Below, piece after piece: positions 34,462-43,720 of a stretch of DNA of 64,000 nt. Both the position numbers and the translations under genes were made by a program. Origin of the DNA: Ascidiaceihabitans sp039975415 (GTDB lineage Bacteria; Pseudomonadota; Alphaproteobacteria; Rhodobacterales; Rhodobacteraceae); the NCBI RefSeq assembly GCF_039975415.1, contig NZ_JBDWHD010000006.1, one strand, 5' to 3'. Each line of letters opens with the position of its first letter. Position 1 is the stretch's first letter. A model generated the notes under the pieces. The model saw only the letters and a program-made list of their open reading frames with translations. It ran no database searches and was not told where the DNA came from.

Positions 34462-35249
34462 CACAATCGACACCGATCGATGCGGCACATGCTGCGATGC
34501 AAGCCGACCCCGAAAATGACGCCACGCGTTTGGCCTTTTATGAGCGGTTGGGCGATGCTGAACTGTACCTTCTTTTGGAAGACGAAGCAGAAGGGGACCA
34601 GATCACACCGCTGATTTTCGAAATTCCTGACGGCGATCTGGTATTGGTCTTTGATCGTATCGAACGCCTGACGTCCTTTACCGGCGCGGCATCGCCTTAC
34701 GCTGCCTTGTCGGGGCGCGCGATCGCAGACATGCTTGCGGGGGAAGCGCTTGGCCTTGGATTGAACCTGGATGTGGCGCCTTCGGCATTTGTCTTACCCC
34801 CCGAAGGTGTAACATGGATGGCTGACACTTTCGGACACGCCCCCGATGAAGTCGAAGCACAAATCTCCGAAGTGCGCCCGCCTGCAGGATTGCCTGAAAC
34901 ACTTTTGACGGCATTGGACACAAAACTGGCAACGGCCATGGGGCTGGCACGTTGTGCCTATCTTGTCGGTGTCACCTATGAGGGCGGTGGCACAGGCCAT
35001 ATGCTAAGTTTTGTGGATGCGGTGCCTGACGCAGAAGGCGCATTGGCGAAAGCCGCCGGCGAAGCTTTGACTTTTTCGGGGATTGAAGCAGGGGCCATGG
35101 ATGTGGGATTCGTGGCTGCAAGTGACGCGATGGCCGACCGGTTGGGGCGCGTGGGATTGCGGTTCGACCTGCCCGAACCTGTGGAAATGGGTCAGGTGAG
35201 CCGAGCGGCCCCCGGCTCTGATCCCGACGCCCCCCCAAAGTTGCGTTAA
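34458..35249 (+). CDS. SseB-family protein
   Basis: A 263-residue acidic cytoplasmic protein. The N-terminal SseB domain is visible as TRLAFYERLGDAELYLLLE, then PLIFEIPDGDLVLVFDRIERL, with a second SseB-like half after residue 140. In the family the function is poorly known (named from a sulfurtransferase-associated gene in E. coli). Its ATG overlaps the stop of the UDG-like gene (ATGA). The last 20 residues are low complexity and probably disordered. Confidence 0.8.
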   Translation: MTQSTPIDAAHAAMQADPENDATRLAFYERLGDAELYLLLEDEAEGDQITPLIFEIPDGDLVLVFDRIERLTSFTGAASPYAALSGRAIADMLAGEALGLGLNLDVAPSAFVLPPEGVTWMADTFGHAPDEVEAQISEVRPPAGLPETLLTALDTKLATAMGLARCAYLVGVTYEGGGTGHMLSFVDAVPDAEGALAKAAGEALTFSGIEAGAMDVGFVAASDAMADRLGRVGLRFDLPEPVEMGQVSRAAPGSDPDAPPKLR

Positions 35250-35514
35250 GCATAGGCTGCACTTTTGCGCGAACGTGTGGCGCAAATAGGGATAACCGCA
35301 CAAACGAATGTTACGAAACGCCGCTGCACAAAACGCCAGATGGGCCAGAGTGTCCGGTCGCGACGGAATTTTGAAACAAAAGTCAGGCTCACATCACGCA
35401 ATATCAGTGCGGTATCACATAGATGCGAGGGGGGGTGCCGAAAATGAAACGCGGTGCCTATTCTTGTTTTCATCGAACGCACATCTCGGTGCCCACAACA
35501 AAGGATACTGCCCC

Positions 35515-36039
35515 ATGACTCGTTTCACTCTTGGTCTTGCCGCCGCGGCCACTGCCCTTTCTTTCGCATCTGCCGCTTTTGCCGGTGATCAGTATGTTGA
35601 CGAAACCGGTTTTGCGGTCTCTGGATATGATGTTGTTGCCTATTTTGATTTGCCAACGAACGCAGTCGGAACACCTGCTGCAGCACCTGTGGCTGGCAAC
35701 GCCGGGATCACAGCAGAATATAATGGGTCCACCTTTGCGTTCTCGACAGAAGAAAACCGCGATAAATTCGCAGCCAACCCGGCGCAATTCGCACCTCAGT
35801 TTGATGGGCACTGCGCATATGGGGTTGCCAAAGGCGGTAAGGTTCCGGCGAACCCGTATCTGTGGCGCATCGTGGATGACAAGCTGTACCTGAACATTAC
35901 GGATGTTGTTGTGGGCTTCTGGGAAGAAGACATTCCGGGCAACATCACTTTGGCCGGGTCCAACTGGGTCGATATCGAAGCCGACGCGGCCTCTGGCAGC
36001 ACGATCCCGAAATTCTCCTCTACGGCCCCAAATAAATAA
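35515..36039 (+). CDS. exported YHS-domain protein
   Basis: A 174-residue protein with a Sec signal peptide (1-23, ending ASAAFA) followed by a YHS-like domain: SGYDVVAYFD, then STFAFSTEENRDKFAANPAQ and FDGHCAYGVAKGG. YHS domains are thought to bind metals, but the usual cysteine pair is not complete here. A good ribosome site (AAAGGA) precedes ATG 35515. The frame is open upstream to 35308, but that part has no signal peptide logic. It is followed by a rhodanese and an esterase gene, all exported. Confidence 0.82.
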   Translation: MTRFTLGLAAAATALSFASAAFAGDQYVDETGFAVSGYDVVAYFDLPTNAVGTPAAAPVAGNAGITAEYNGSTFAFSTEENRDKFAANPAQFAPQFDGHCAYGVAKGGKVPANPYLWRIVDDKLYLNITDVVVGFWEEDIPGNITLAGSNWVDIEADAASGSTIPKFSSTAPNK

Positions 36040-36044
36040 GTTTC

Positions 36045-36545
36045 ATGAGTGATCCTTCACCCTCGTTGGATCGACGGAACCCCCGTCCGCGGTTGTCGCG
36101 GCGGGGTGTTCTCGTTGGGGCAAGTGTTGTTGCTTTGGGCGGTCTCGGTGTTTTTGGGGCCAAATGGTTCAATGTGACGGCCCGCGCTGGGCAAAAAGGC
36201 CAGCTTAGTGTGCAGCAGGCCCACGTGGCCGCCAAAGCTGGCGATATTGTATTGGTTGATATTCGCAGGCCCGACGAATGGGCGCACACCGGTGTCGGGG
36301 CGCATGCCGTGCCTTTGGATATGCGGCGCAAGGACTTCGCGCAGGCGCTTCTGGCGCACCTGAACCATGATGCATCCCACCCTGTTGCTTTGATTTGTGC
36401 GCGCGGTGTACGCTCACGCGCCATGACAGCGCGGCTGACAAAAGCCGGTTTTACAAATATAATTGATGTGCCGGAAGGCATGCTTGGGTCGGGGGCTGGC
36501 CCGGGATGGCTTAAATCTGGGTTGCCTGTGGTGCGACCGGAATAG
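36045..36545 (+). CDS. exported rhodanese-domain protein with twin-arginine-like leader
   Basis: A 166-residue protein. The leader LSRRGVLVGASVVALGGLGVFGA resembles a Tat signal or an N-terminal anchor. A single rhodanese domain follows, with active-site loop CARGVRS (Cys118) and the entry motif VDIRRPDEW. It would handle sulfane sulfur in the periplasm, or act in redox signalling. It is five bases after the YHS gene and six before the esterase gene: an apparent three-gene operon. Confidence 0.87.
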   Translation: MSDPSPSLDRRNPRPRLSRRGVLVGASVVALGGLGVFGAKWFNVTARAGQKGQLSVQQAHVAAKAGDIVLVDIRRPDEWAHTGVGAHAVPLDMRRKDFAQALLAHLNHDASHPVALICARGVRSRAMTARLTKAGFTNIIDVPEGMLGSGAGPGWLKSGLPVVRPE

Positions 36546-36551
36546 GACTGG

Positions 36552-37385
36552 ATGCAAAAGGTACTTTTAGTGGCCGCCGTGTTGGGCGGCTTTGGCACAT
36601 CTGCTTGGGGCGGGTGCGGACCGGCATCAGAGGCATGCGCGATCGACGAAGGTAGCTATCACGTCACGCTGCCCGCAGGCGAAATCAAAGGCAGCATCAT
36701 GTTTCTGCACGGATTTGGCGGTTCGGGTGCAGGCACGTTATCGAACAAGGTCTGGGTGCCAGATGCGCTTGATCGCGGATATGCGGTAATCGGCCCTGAC
36801 GGCACGCAACGCGAAGGGCGAAATGGTCGGCGGTGGTCGTTCCATCCGGATTGGCCTCAACAACGCGACGACATGGCCTTTTTGAAAGCTGTGCGGGATG
36901 ATGCCGCGACAAGGTTCGATCTGGACACTGCAGAAATGGCCTTGGGGGGGTTCTCCATCGGGGGATCAATGACATCCTATCTGGCATGTGCAACGCCGGA
37001 CGCATTCAAAGCGTATCTGCCTGTGGGCGGAGGGTTTTGGCGACCACATCCTGTAACTTGCGCTGGGCCAGTGCGGCTTTTACACACGCATGGCTGGACG
37101 GATACGACTGTACCACTTGAAGGACGGGTCGTGCGTGGTGAGGATCGTAACGACCCCGACGCGCTGATTCAGGGCGACATTTTCTACACGGTGGGACTGT
37201 GGCGGGACGTCAATCAATGCCTGCAGTTGCGGGCCGATCGCTTTGTGACAAAAGGGGATTTCTTACGGCGCAGCTGGATACGCTGCGCAGAAGGGTCAGC
37301 GCTGGAGTTTGCAATATTCCCCGGCGGGCACAAAGTACCGCAAGGATGGGCTGATATGGCGCTGGATTGGTTTGAAAACCTCTGA
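36552..37385 (+). CDS. exported LpqC/PHB-depolymerase-like esterase
   Basis: A 277-residue alpha/beta hydrolase with a signal peptide (about 1-20). The oxyanion motif LHGFGGSG, nucleophile elbow GGFSIGGS (Ser135), acid residue in THGWTDTTVP and catalytic His in PGGHKVPQGW place it in the LpqC/poly(3-hydroxybutyrate) depolymerase-like esterases. The true substrate is unknown; feruloyl or acetyl esters are alternatives. It is the last gene of the YHS-rhodanese-esterase group and is followed by the GC-rich repeat copy 2. Confidence 0.85.
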   Translation: MQKVLLVAAVLGGFGTSAWGGCGPASEACAIDEGSYHVTLPAGEIKGSIMFLHGFGGSGAGTLSNKVWVPDALDRGYAVIGPDGTQREGRNGRRWSFHPDWPQQRDDMAFLKAVRDDAATRFDLDTAEMALGGFSIGGSMTSYLACATPDAFKAYLPVGGGFWRPHPVTCAGPVRLLHTHGWTDTTVPLEGRVVRGEDRNDPDALIQGDIFYTVGLWRDVNQCLQLRADRFVTKGDFLRRSWIRCAEGSALEFAIFPGGHKVPQGWADMALDWFENL

Positions 37386-37395
37386 TGGCCAGCCC

Positions 37396-37451
37396 TTCTT
37401 TTCGCTAAAAATACTTCGGGGGGAGGCCGCAGGCCGGGGGGCAGCGCCCCC
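37396..37451 (+). repeat. GC-rich intergenic element, copy 2
   Basis: It reads TTCTTTTCGCTAAAAATAC, then TTCGGGGGG, the palindrome GGCCGCAGGCC and the hairpin GGGGGCAGCGCCCC. It sits 10 bases after the esterase stop, on the plus strand. It matches copy 4 very closely when that one is read on the minus strand. Confidence 0.75.
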
Positions 37452-37502
37452 ATTTGTGCAAAGCTAAACCCATTGCCAAACGTTCAAACAAAATAGCTTG
37501 GT

Positions 37503-39353
37503 CTATTCGGCAGGCAGTTCTGCCTGCCGGTCCAGCAGCGTTTGAAAAGCATCGCGTTCGCGTTTGGCGCGGATCAAGATAGCAGGTTCCCGCAGTGAAT
37601 TGGGGCTTTCCATGCGCAGAGGCGCAGGTGTGCGTTGACCCAGATGCACTGAGCTAAGCGCAGACAAAGGCACCGCCATCACAAGGCTGAACACGATTGG
37701 CAGCAACCAAAGCGAAATCAGCCCTGCACTTAGACCCACGACCAAAAGGGCACCCAAAAGGGTTTCCATCCAGTGAAATGCAAACAAGGTACGCAAAGGA
37801 TAGGCCTGCGCGTCGCGGCGCTGTGGCGCCCATCCGCCGCCCTGTCCACGCATAGCCAAAAACACGGCACGGGTCTGTTGGATCATCAAGATTGGGGCGT
37901 ACAGAATGGACAAAGCGACCTCGACGACAAACGCGCCCAGAAACGCCCACCGCCCGCCAAATACTTTTGCCGCTTTACCGTTGGCCGCGATGATGCCTGC
38001 CCCGGCAATTTTCGGGATCAGTAACATTGCATACATGATCACAAGAAATATAGCGCTGTCGATGTGGCTCATGTCTGGGGGCCAGTTGGGGAACAACGGA
38101 TTGCTTTCGTGGAAATACAAAATGACATTTGTATCGGCGTCGCGGCCCAAAAGCGCCCAGAACACCAACAAAACAAACCAGGCCGGTGACATCAGATAGG
38201 CCGCTGCCCCCTGAAAAAGGTGAAAGCGTGATACCGGATGCAGCCCGCGTGTACCCAAAAGGCGCAAATGCTGTAAATTGCCACGACACCAGCGACGGTC
38301 GCGAATGACGTAGTCAATCAAGGTGCCTGGGGTTTCTTCGAAGCTGCCGGTGACACGTGGCAAAAAGCGCACCCTCCAGCCCGCACGACGCAAAAGCGAC
38401 GCTTCCACAAAATCATGGCTCAGGATCAGCTCGTCACGGCCCAAAACATCATTTAGATGTGGCAAGCCTGCGGTTTGTGCAAAGGCCTCTGTGCGGATAA
38501 TCGCATTGTGACCCCAATAGTTGCCTTCCGCTTGCGACCAGCGCGCCAACCCTTCGGCCAGCAGCCAGCCATAAGCCACGTTCGAGAATTGCTGGATGCG
38601 GGCAAACACAGTTTCCGCACCGATCAATTGGGGAAAGCTTTGAATAAGGCCCGCGTCGCCATCTGCAGCCAATTCGTCTGCAAGACGCTCGATTGCACGG
38701 CCTGTCATAAGACTGTCCGCGTCCAGCACCAACATCGCATTATGGGCTGCACCCCATCCAGTGATCCAATCGACGAGATTACCCACTTTTTTGTCCGTGT
38801 TTTGGGCACGGCGGCGGTAATGCACATTTATGCCAGCGGGGGCCGAGGCGCGCAGCGCTGCAAAGGCCAGCCACTCCTGATCGGCAGTGTTGTCATCGGT
38901 GCTGTCGGATAAAACAAACAATGTGTAGCGATGGTCGGAGGATCTGTGTGCCAAATCCTGCAGCATAGCGGTGGCGTTGCCGAACACATCTGACGGCACT
39001 TCGTTGTAAATCGGGATCAAAAGGGCCACGTCCAATGGCGCCACATCGCAGGGGCCATCATCACGCGGATTGCGCATGCGGCCTGCAAGCCCCACACCGA
39101 CTGTGCTGATAGCAAGCGTCACCCACACGAATGTTGTGCCGATCATCCCCAGCAAGATCCATTCCAGAACTGACATACCGGCTTGCATCAAAACACCGTG
39201 CAACCCCCACATCAGCGCAAACGTACCCAAGATCGCAGGCACAAAAACACTCAAACGCCAAACAGAACCGCCATCCTCGGTCCGCGCTTTACGTGCATCG
39301 GGCGCTTTGGAAAAGTCCTGCATCGGCATGTCCAGCGGCGCACGCGGTGGCAT
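37503..39353 (-). CDS. opgH: glucans biosynthesis glucosyltransferase H
   Basis: A 616-residue family-2 glycosyltransferase with membrane helices on both sides of the catalytic domain. Motifs: ALLIPIYNE, VLDADSLM (DxD-type), GRDELILSHDFVEASLLRRAG and the processive signature RRWCRGNLQHL. It polymerises UDP-glucose into the beta-glucan backbone of osmoregulated periplasmic glucans. It is shorter at the N terminus than E. coli OpgH (847). The start is ATG 39353; a TTG at 39407 would overlap opgG by 28 bases. Last gene of opgC-opgG-opgH. Confidence 0.92.
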   Translation of the reverse strand: MPPRAPLDMPMQDFSKAPDARKARTEDGGSVWRLSVFVPAILGTFALMWGLHGVLMQAGMSVLEWILLGMIGTTFVWVTLAISTVGVGLAGRMRNPRDDGPCDVAPLDVALLIPIYNEVPSDVFGNATAMLQDLAHRSSDHRYTLFVLSDSTDDNTADQEWLAFAALRASAPAGINVHYRRRAQNTDKKVGNLVDWITGWGAAHNAMLVLDADSLMTGRAIERLADELAADGDAGLIQSFPQLIGAETVFARIQQFSNVAYGWLLAEGLARWSQAEGNYWGHNAIIRTEAFAQTAGLPHLNDVLGRDELILSHDFVEASLLRRAGWRVRFLPRVTGSFEETPGTLIDYVIRDRRWCRGNLQHLRLLGTRGLHPVSRFHLFQGAAAYLMSPAWFVLLVFWALLGRDADTNVILYFHESNPLFPNWPPDMSHIDSAIFLVIMYAMLLIPKIAGAGIIAANGKAAKVFGGRWAFLGAFVVEVALSILYAPILMIQQTRAVFLAMRGQGGGWAPQRRDAQAYPLRTLFAFHWMETLLGALLVVGLSAGLISLWLLPIVFSLVMAVPLSALSSVHLGQRTPAPLRMESPNSLREPAILIRAKRERDAFQTLLDRQAELPAE

Positions 39354-39379
39354 GTCGGCCACGATATGTGGGTCGATGT

Positions 39380-40903
39380 TCAAGTGGCGGTCCACCGGTA
39401 CAGCCAAACTTCGGTCAGTGGGCCATCGGGCAGGCGCAATTGGGCACGGAACTCGGCATATCGGGCGTCGCCGGGATAGAAGGTAAAGGCAAGCCGCGGT
39501 CCACCGGTTTCAGGGTTGCGTTGCACGACACCATCCGAGACCTCGCCATGCGACGTGCGCACGATCTTTGTCAGGGTGTTCAGATCTTCGGGAAGCAGGT
39601 CGCTGCCCTCAAAATCGATTGTGAAAATGCGCCCACCTTCGGGCCGCCCTCCGGCCGCAGTGTTCACGACTGCCAAGGCTCGTTCGGGGTGCGGTGCAGG
39701 ATCGTTGCCCCAATCCAAACGGTAGCTCATTTTGTGGACGTCGCCCGCCTTGATGCCGTTGGCTGGCCGCCAGTAGGCCACGATATTGTCGTAAATCTCT
39801 AGGTCTGCGGGAATTTCAACCAACGTCACCGATCCGCGTCCCCAGTCTTCGCCGGGTGTGACCCATAGCGAAGGTCGTTCATGATAATGCGCTTCCAGAT
39901 CGTTGAAGTCGCCAAAATCGCGTGATCGCTGGCACAGTCCGAACCCTTTTGGGTTGTTGTCGCCAAACGCGCTGATCTGCAGCGTCAACGGGTTGGCCAA
40001 AGGCCGCCAGATTACTTCACCGCCGCCATTGTGGATCAGCAAACCGTCACTGTCGTGGACAGCGGGTCGAAAATCGTCAAAGCGCTGCCGGTCCATGTCA
40101 TCAAACAAAAACATCGATGTCAGCGGGGCGATGCCCACATGCGCCATGTCGTTGCGTGCAAAAAGCTGTGCATCAACATCCATTTCCAGCGTCTCGCCGT
40201 GGGTGATCGCGAAGCGGTATGCGCCTGTGCAGCTTGGGCTGTCGAGAAGCGCGTGCAAAATGACTGTCTTTTGGCCAGCTTCCGGGCGCTCCATCCAGAA
40301 GGCTACAAAGTCGGGGAATTCTTCGCCCATGGGATCGCCGGTTTTCAAGGCAAGACCACGCGCGGACAACCCATAAAACTGACCCGTGCCGATGCCACGG
40401 AAGTAGCTTGCCCCTTGGAAAACGGCGTATTCCTGAAAAATGTCCGGTTGATCCAACTCGGCCCGCAAACGCAGACCGGAATAGCCCAAAGTGTCATCTA
40501 TAGGCACGTCGGGAAATTTGTCGGTCGTGTCGAACACGCCCATATCAAAGCCAACCGGGCGGGCCATGCCGCCGTCGACCTCAAACATCTCGACGCCACG
40601 CGGGAAATACAGACCCGGAGGAAACACATCGACACGCTGTGGGGCATCGGATCCTTCCCAAAGCGCGTTCCGACTGTCGAACCAGATTTTTCTGTATTGA
40701 TCATACGTCAGATCGCGCCACGCTTCGGGGATCATCGGGCGCGGGGCGTAATCAGCTTGCGCCAAAGCTTCGGCACGGTCGCGGACTGTTGCTGCATCAA
40801 ATGGTGATGCTTGGCCCACTTGCAGGCCGGGCTCTTGCGCCCAAGCCGCAGCAGGCACAGCGGTAGCGGCCAATATTGCTTTCAGCACATCGCGACGCAG
40901 CAT
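39380..40903 (-). CDS. opgG: periplasmic glucan biosynthesis protein OpgG/OpgD
   Basis: A 507-residue periplasmic protein of the MdoG family. It has a leader with RRDVLKAILAATAVPAAAWA, compatible with Tat export as in OpgD. The mature part has YDQYRKIWFDSRNALW, RGIGTGQFYGLSARGLA and LYRWTAT at the end. It acts with OpgH in branching or releasing glucan chains. The ATG at 40903 overlaps the opgC stop (TGATG). The upstream frame stays open to 41275 but lies wholly within opgC. Confidence 0.92.
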   Translation of the reverse strand: MLRRDVLKAILAATAVPAAAWAQEPGLQVGQASPFDAATVRDRAEALAQADYAPRPMIPEAWRDLTYDQYRKIWFDSRNALWEGSDAPQRVDVFPPGLYFPRGVEMFEVDGGMARPVGFDMGVFDTTDKFPDVPIDDTLGYSGLRLRAELDQPDIFQEYAVFQGASYFRGIGTGQFYGLSARGLALKTGDPMGEEFPDFVAFWMERPEAGQKTVILHALLDSPSCTGAYRFAITHGETLEMDVDAQLFARNDMAHVGIAPLTSMFLFDDMDRQRFDDFRPAVHDSDGLLIHNGGGEVIWRPLANPLTLQISAFGDNNPKGFGLCQRSRDFGDFNDLEAHYHERPSLWVTPGEDWGRGSVTLVEIPADLEIYDNIVAYWRPANGIKAGDVHKMSYRLDWGNDPAPHPERALAVVNTAAGGRPEGGRIFTIDFEGSDLLPEDLNTLTKIVRTSHGEVSDGVVQRNPETGGPRLAFTFYPGDARYAEFRAQLRLPDGPLTEVWLYRWTAT

Positions 40904-42144
40904 CACTTCACCCTCCAAGGTTGGGATTTGAACCATCCCGCGCCGTAAGCCGTGGCGATCAAAATACATGCCCCCAACCCATTCACCAGCAAAACGGTTC
41001 CGGTGTCGCGGCCAAAAACATCCATCGTGAAGCCCATCAATCGGGCGGTGAACATAGACACCACAAACACGGCCAAAGACTGTTGGCCAACTTTCAGGAT
41101 AATGGCCAAGCAACGCGCCCAAATGCGCGCGATGGCGCCGGTGCCTGTGGCCAGCAGGCGGTTGCCTTTGTCGCCTGCTGCGACCCAGCACAAGTAGGCC
41201 AAAGCCAGAAACTGGACGAACCGCAAAATGCCAAAACTGGATTTGTCGATCAGCATTTTGTTGTCGCTGCGCCATTCACGGGCCCATTCAAACCCGAATT
41301 CGCGGACGCCGATGTTGGACAGGGGCACATTCGCCAGCACGATAAATGCGGCCACTGCGATCAGCACAGTGTTCACAGGCGGTTTGGGCAACCACCCCCG
41401 CATGAAGGCAAAACCAGTGAAAAAGATCAATTGCCAGCCAAAGGGGTTAAAGAACCAATTGCGATCCCCCCAAGGCTCTGCCGGCAGGCCGATGTAGAAT
41501 TGAGGCAAACCCAGATTAATCCACAACTGCTTTTGGGCAAAAATCCAGACGGTGCCGATAAAGGCTGCAACCAGCCATTTGTTCACATTGGACAACGCCA
41601 TGATCACAGGCATCAGCATCAGAACAACCATATACATAGGCAGGATGTCGAAATAGTTCGGCACCCATCGCAGCGTCATAAAGCTCAGCAATATGTTGGG
41701 GTTGGTCCATTTCTCACTTTCGACAAAAATCATCCAAAGGTTCAACTGGCCCCAATAATTGCGGGTGCCATAGCCGGAATCGGTGAGGGCCACGGTCAGG
41801 GCAAGAGTCGCGAAAAACAGGCCAACATGGGCCCAGTAGACCTGCCAGACACGAAACGCGACACGCGCAGATCCCAAAAGCCAGCCCACGCGATCAAAGC
41901 CCCGCCCAAAGGCGATGGCGCTGGCCATGCCGGAACAAAAAACGAAAATCTCTGTGGCGTCTGAGAATCCCCAACGGGCGGGGATCCAGCTTGTCAGGAA
42001 GTTGCCTGGTGTGTGGGCAATCAGGATGATGAACATCGCGATGCCGCGAAAGAAATCAAGGCGTAGATCGCGCACGTTCGCAGCAGCTGCCGGCGCAGGG
42101 GCAGCCACAGTTTTTTCAACTTGGGATGGGTCAGCGAAAGTCAT
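40903..42144 (-). CDS. opgC: OpgC-type glucan-modifying acyltransferase, membrane
   Basis: A 413-residue protein with about ten helices. The opening VRDLRLDFFRGIAMFIILIAH and TEIFVFCSGMASAIAFGR are hallmarks of OpgC, which succinylates periplasmic glucans in Rhodobacter and enterobacteria. It is first of the coupled trio opgC-opgG-opgH. It begins 45 bases after the TPR gene, which may be co-transcribed. Confidence 0.9.
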   Translation of the reverse strand: MTFADPSQVEKTVAAPAPAAAANVRDLRLDFFRGIAMFIILIAHTPGNFLTSWIPARWGFSDATEIFVFCSGMASAIAFGRGFDRVGWLLGSARVAFRVWQVYWAHVGLFFATLALTVALTDSGYGTRNYWGQLNLWMIFVESEKWTNPNILLSFMTLRWVPNYFDILPMYMVVLMLMPVIMALSNVNKWLVAAFIGTVWIFAQKQLWINLGLPQFYIGLPAEPWGDRNWFFNPFGWQLIFFTGFAFMRGWLPKPPVNTVLIAVAAFIVLANVPLSNIGVREFGFEWAREWRSDNKMLIDKSSFGILRFVQFLALAYLCWVAAGDKGNRLLATGTGAIARIWARCLAIILKVGQQSLAVFVVSMFTARLMGFTMDVFGRDTGTVLLVNGLGACILIATAYGAGWFKSQPWRVK

Positions 42145-42189
42145 GGCTACGCCTTACTCCGATACGCAAAAACGTCAAGTAACTGTGGA

Positions 42190-43542
42190 TTATTGCGCAG
42201 GAATACGGCGTGCGTCCGCCAGCGATGCAAAGCGCGATGATGTAAACCGGTCACGGTGGCCCGCACGTTGCGCCATACGTTCCCCCAAAATGACTTCTGT
42301 TTCGTCGATGCGGCCTGCACGGATGCCTGCATCGATTGTCATGCGTTCGAACACATCGCGCTGTGCGTGGCTGCCGCCGATGGTTTGCATGGCGGGACGT
42401 GCTGTCGCCAAATTGACAAATGCATCGCCGTAGCGCCCTTCGGAAAAGGCGTTCAATCCGGCCAGCGCGGCCAAACCGGGGTCCGCCACCCGTTTCGCCA
42501 TTTCACCGGTGTCCTTGGCATCGCGCAGGAAGCGCTGTGCCATATCGGCTTTGGCATCGGTACGATCAGCGCCCGACAATGCCAGCATATAGTGCAGATC
42601 AGCAAAGACCACGCAACCGTCGTCGGTTCTGTTTTGCGCAAAGTCAGCCAATTCTGCCCAGCGATTTCCCACATCAACGCCTTCCAGCTCAAGTCGCATC
42701 AAAAGCGATGTGGCGTTGGCGATGTCGCGGTAATCGTCGGTTTTGTCTTCGCGGATTTGCGTGTCATACAAGGACATCACAGTGTCCAGTTCACCCCGAT
42801 CAAGGTGCAGCAACGCTTTGTGCCACCAGACGTGGTAGCGAAAATTGTTGCAATGCGTCCACGCGCTGGTGTTGTTTTCGATCAGGCGGATACCTGCATC
42901 GGGGTCGGCGGTCATGTCATAGACGTGCGCCACGGCATGCAATCCCCATGCGTCATCTGTTGCGTACTGCAGACCTTGCAAACCTGCGCGTTCGGCAGCC
43001 GCATATTCACCCGTTTCTTCAAGCGTAAAGGCGTGGCATCCCAAGATATACCCGCGGCACGCGTGATCGCTTGTGTGCGCACCCAAAACACGTTCCACAG
43101 AGCGACGCATGCCGGTGCCGTCGCCCAGAATGAATCGAATGGCATGGGACACTTTGGCTGACAATGTGTCGGCGGGGTTCTCGCGCAAAATTGCTTCCAT
43201 CTGGGCGATTGCAGAGGACGGGCAATCATTCAACCATGCGTCCAATGCCGCGACCCAGCCCCGTTCGCGGGCTGTAATGTCACCCTGCGCCATAGCAGAG
43301 CGTGCGCTGACGGCGGCGTCTTCTGCGACCGACCACAATTCCTTGCGTCCCATCATAAGCGAAAACAATCCACGGGCGGCGTGGCCCATTGCAAAACCGG
43401 GGTTTGCTTCCAGCAGTGCACCCAAATGAACAGGCGTTTGGGTGCCATGTGACAAGAAGCCATGTACAAGTCCGTTCCAGTTCTCCAGCTCTTGTGCCGA
43501 GGACAGTGAAACAGGACTTTGACAAATATCATACAGGGCCAT
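42190..43542 (-). CDS. TTC38-like tetratricopeptide-repeat protein
   Basis: A 450-residue all-helical cytoplasmic protein with degenerate TPRs. Segments such as LEANPGFAMGHAARGLFSLMMGR, CRGYILGCHAFTLEETGEY and WGLHAVAHVYDM, then NNFRYHVWWHKALLHLD, resemble the TTC38 family, whose function is unknown. The ATG at 43542 follows AAAGGTGG. Its position just upstream of opgC is the only hint about role. Confidence 0.82.
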   Translation of the reverse strand: MALYDICQSPVSLSSAQELENWNGLVHGFLSHGTQTPVHLGALLEANPGFAMGHAARGLFSLMMGRKELWSVAEDAAVSARSAMAQGDITARERGWVAALDAWLNDCPSSAIAQMEAILRENPADTLSAKVSHAIRFILGDGTGMRRSVERVLGAHTSDHACRGYILGCHAFTLEETGEYAAAERAGLQGLQYATDDAWGLHAVAHVYDMTADPDAGIRLIENNTSAWTHCNNFRYHVWWHKALLHLDRGELDTVMSLYDTQIREDKTDDYRDIANATSLLMRLELEGVDVGNRWAELADFAQNRTDDGCVVFADLHYMLALSGADRTDAKADMAQRFLRDAKDTGEMAKRVADPGLAALAGLNAFSEGRYGDAFVNLATARPAMQTIGGSHAQRDVFERMTIDAGIRAGRIDETEVILGERMAQRAGHRDRFTSSRFASLADARRIPAQ

Positions 43543-43720
43543 GGGACCACCTTTCTTGGGTATCGTGTTGCACATAGGTCTAGCGGACTTGAGGGCTCAG
43601 ATCACGCTTCGGGGGGGATGTACACGCACACGTGAAGCGCGATGCTGCTTTCGTGAGTAACATGTCAGCATTCGCAAAAAAACAGGCACAATACCGCCCA
43701 AGTTACGGGGAAAAATCCCG

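Noticed and set aside
40876..41964. Plus-strand open frame of 362 codons opposite opgC
   Set aside because: His/Gln-rich low-quality sequence antisense to an unmistakable OpgC.
42256..43161. Plus-strand open frame of 301 codons opposite the TPR gene
   Set aside because: Antisense to a gene with clear TPR features; no ribosome site or domain.
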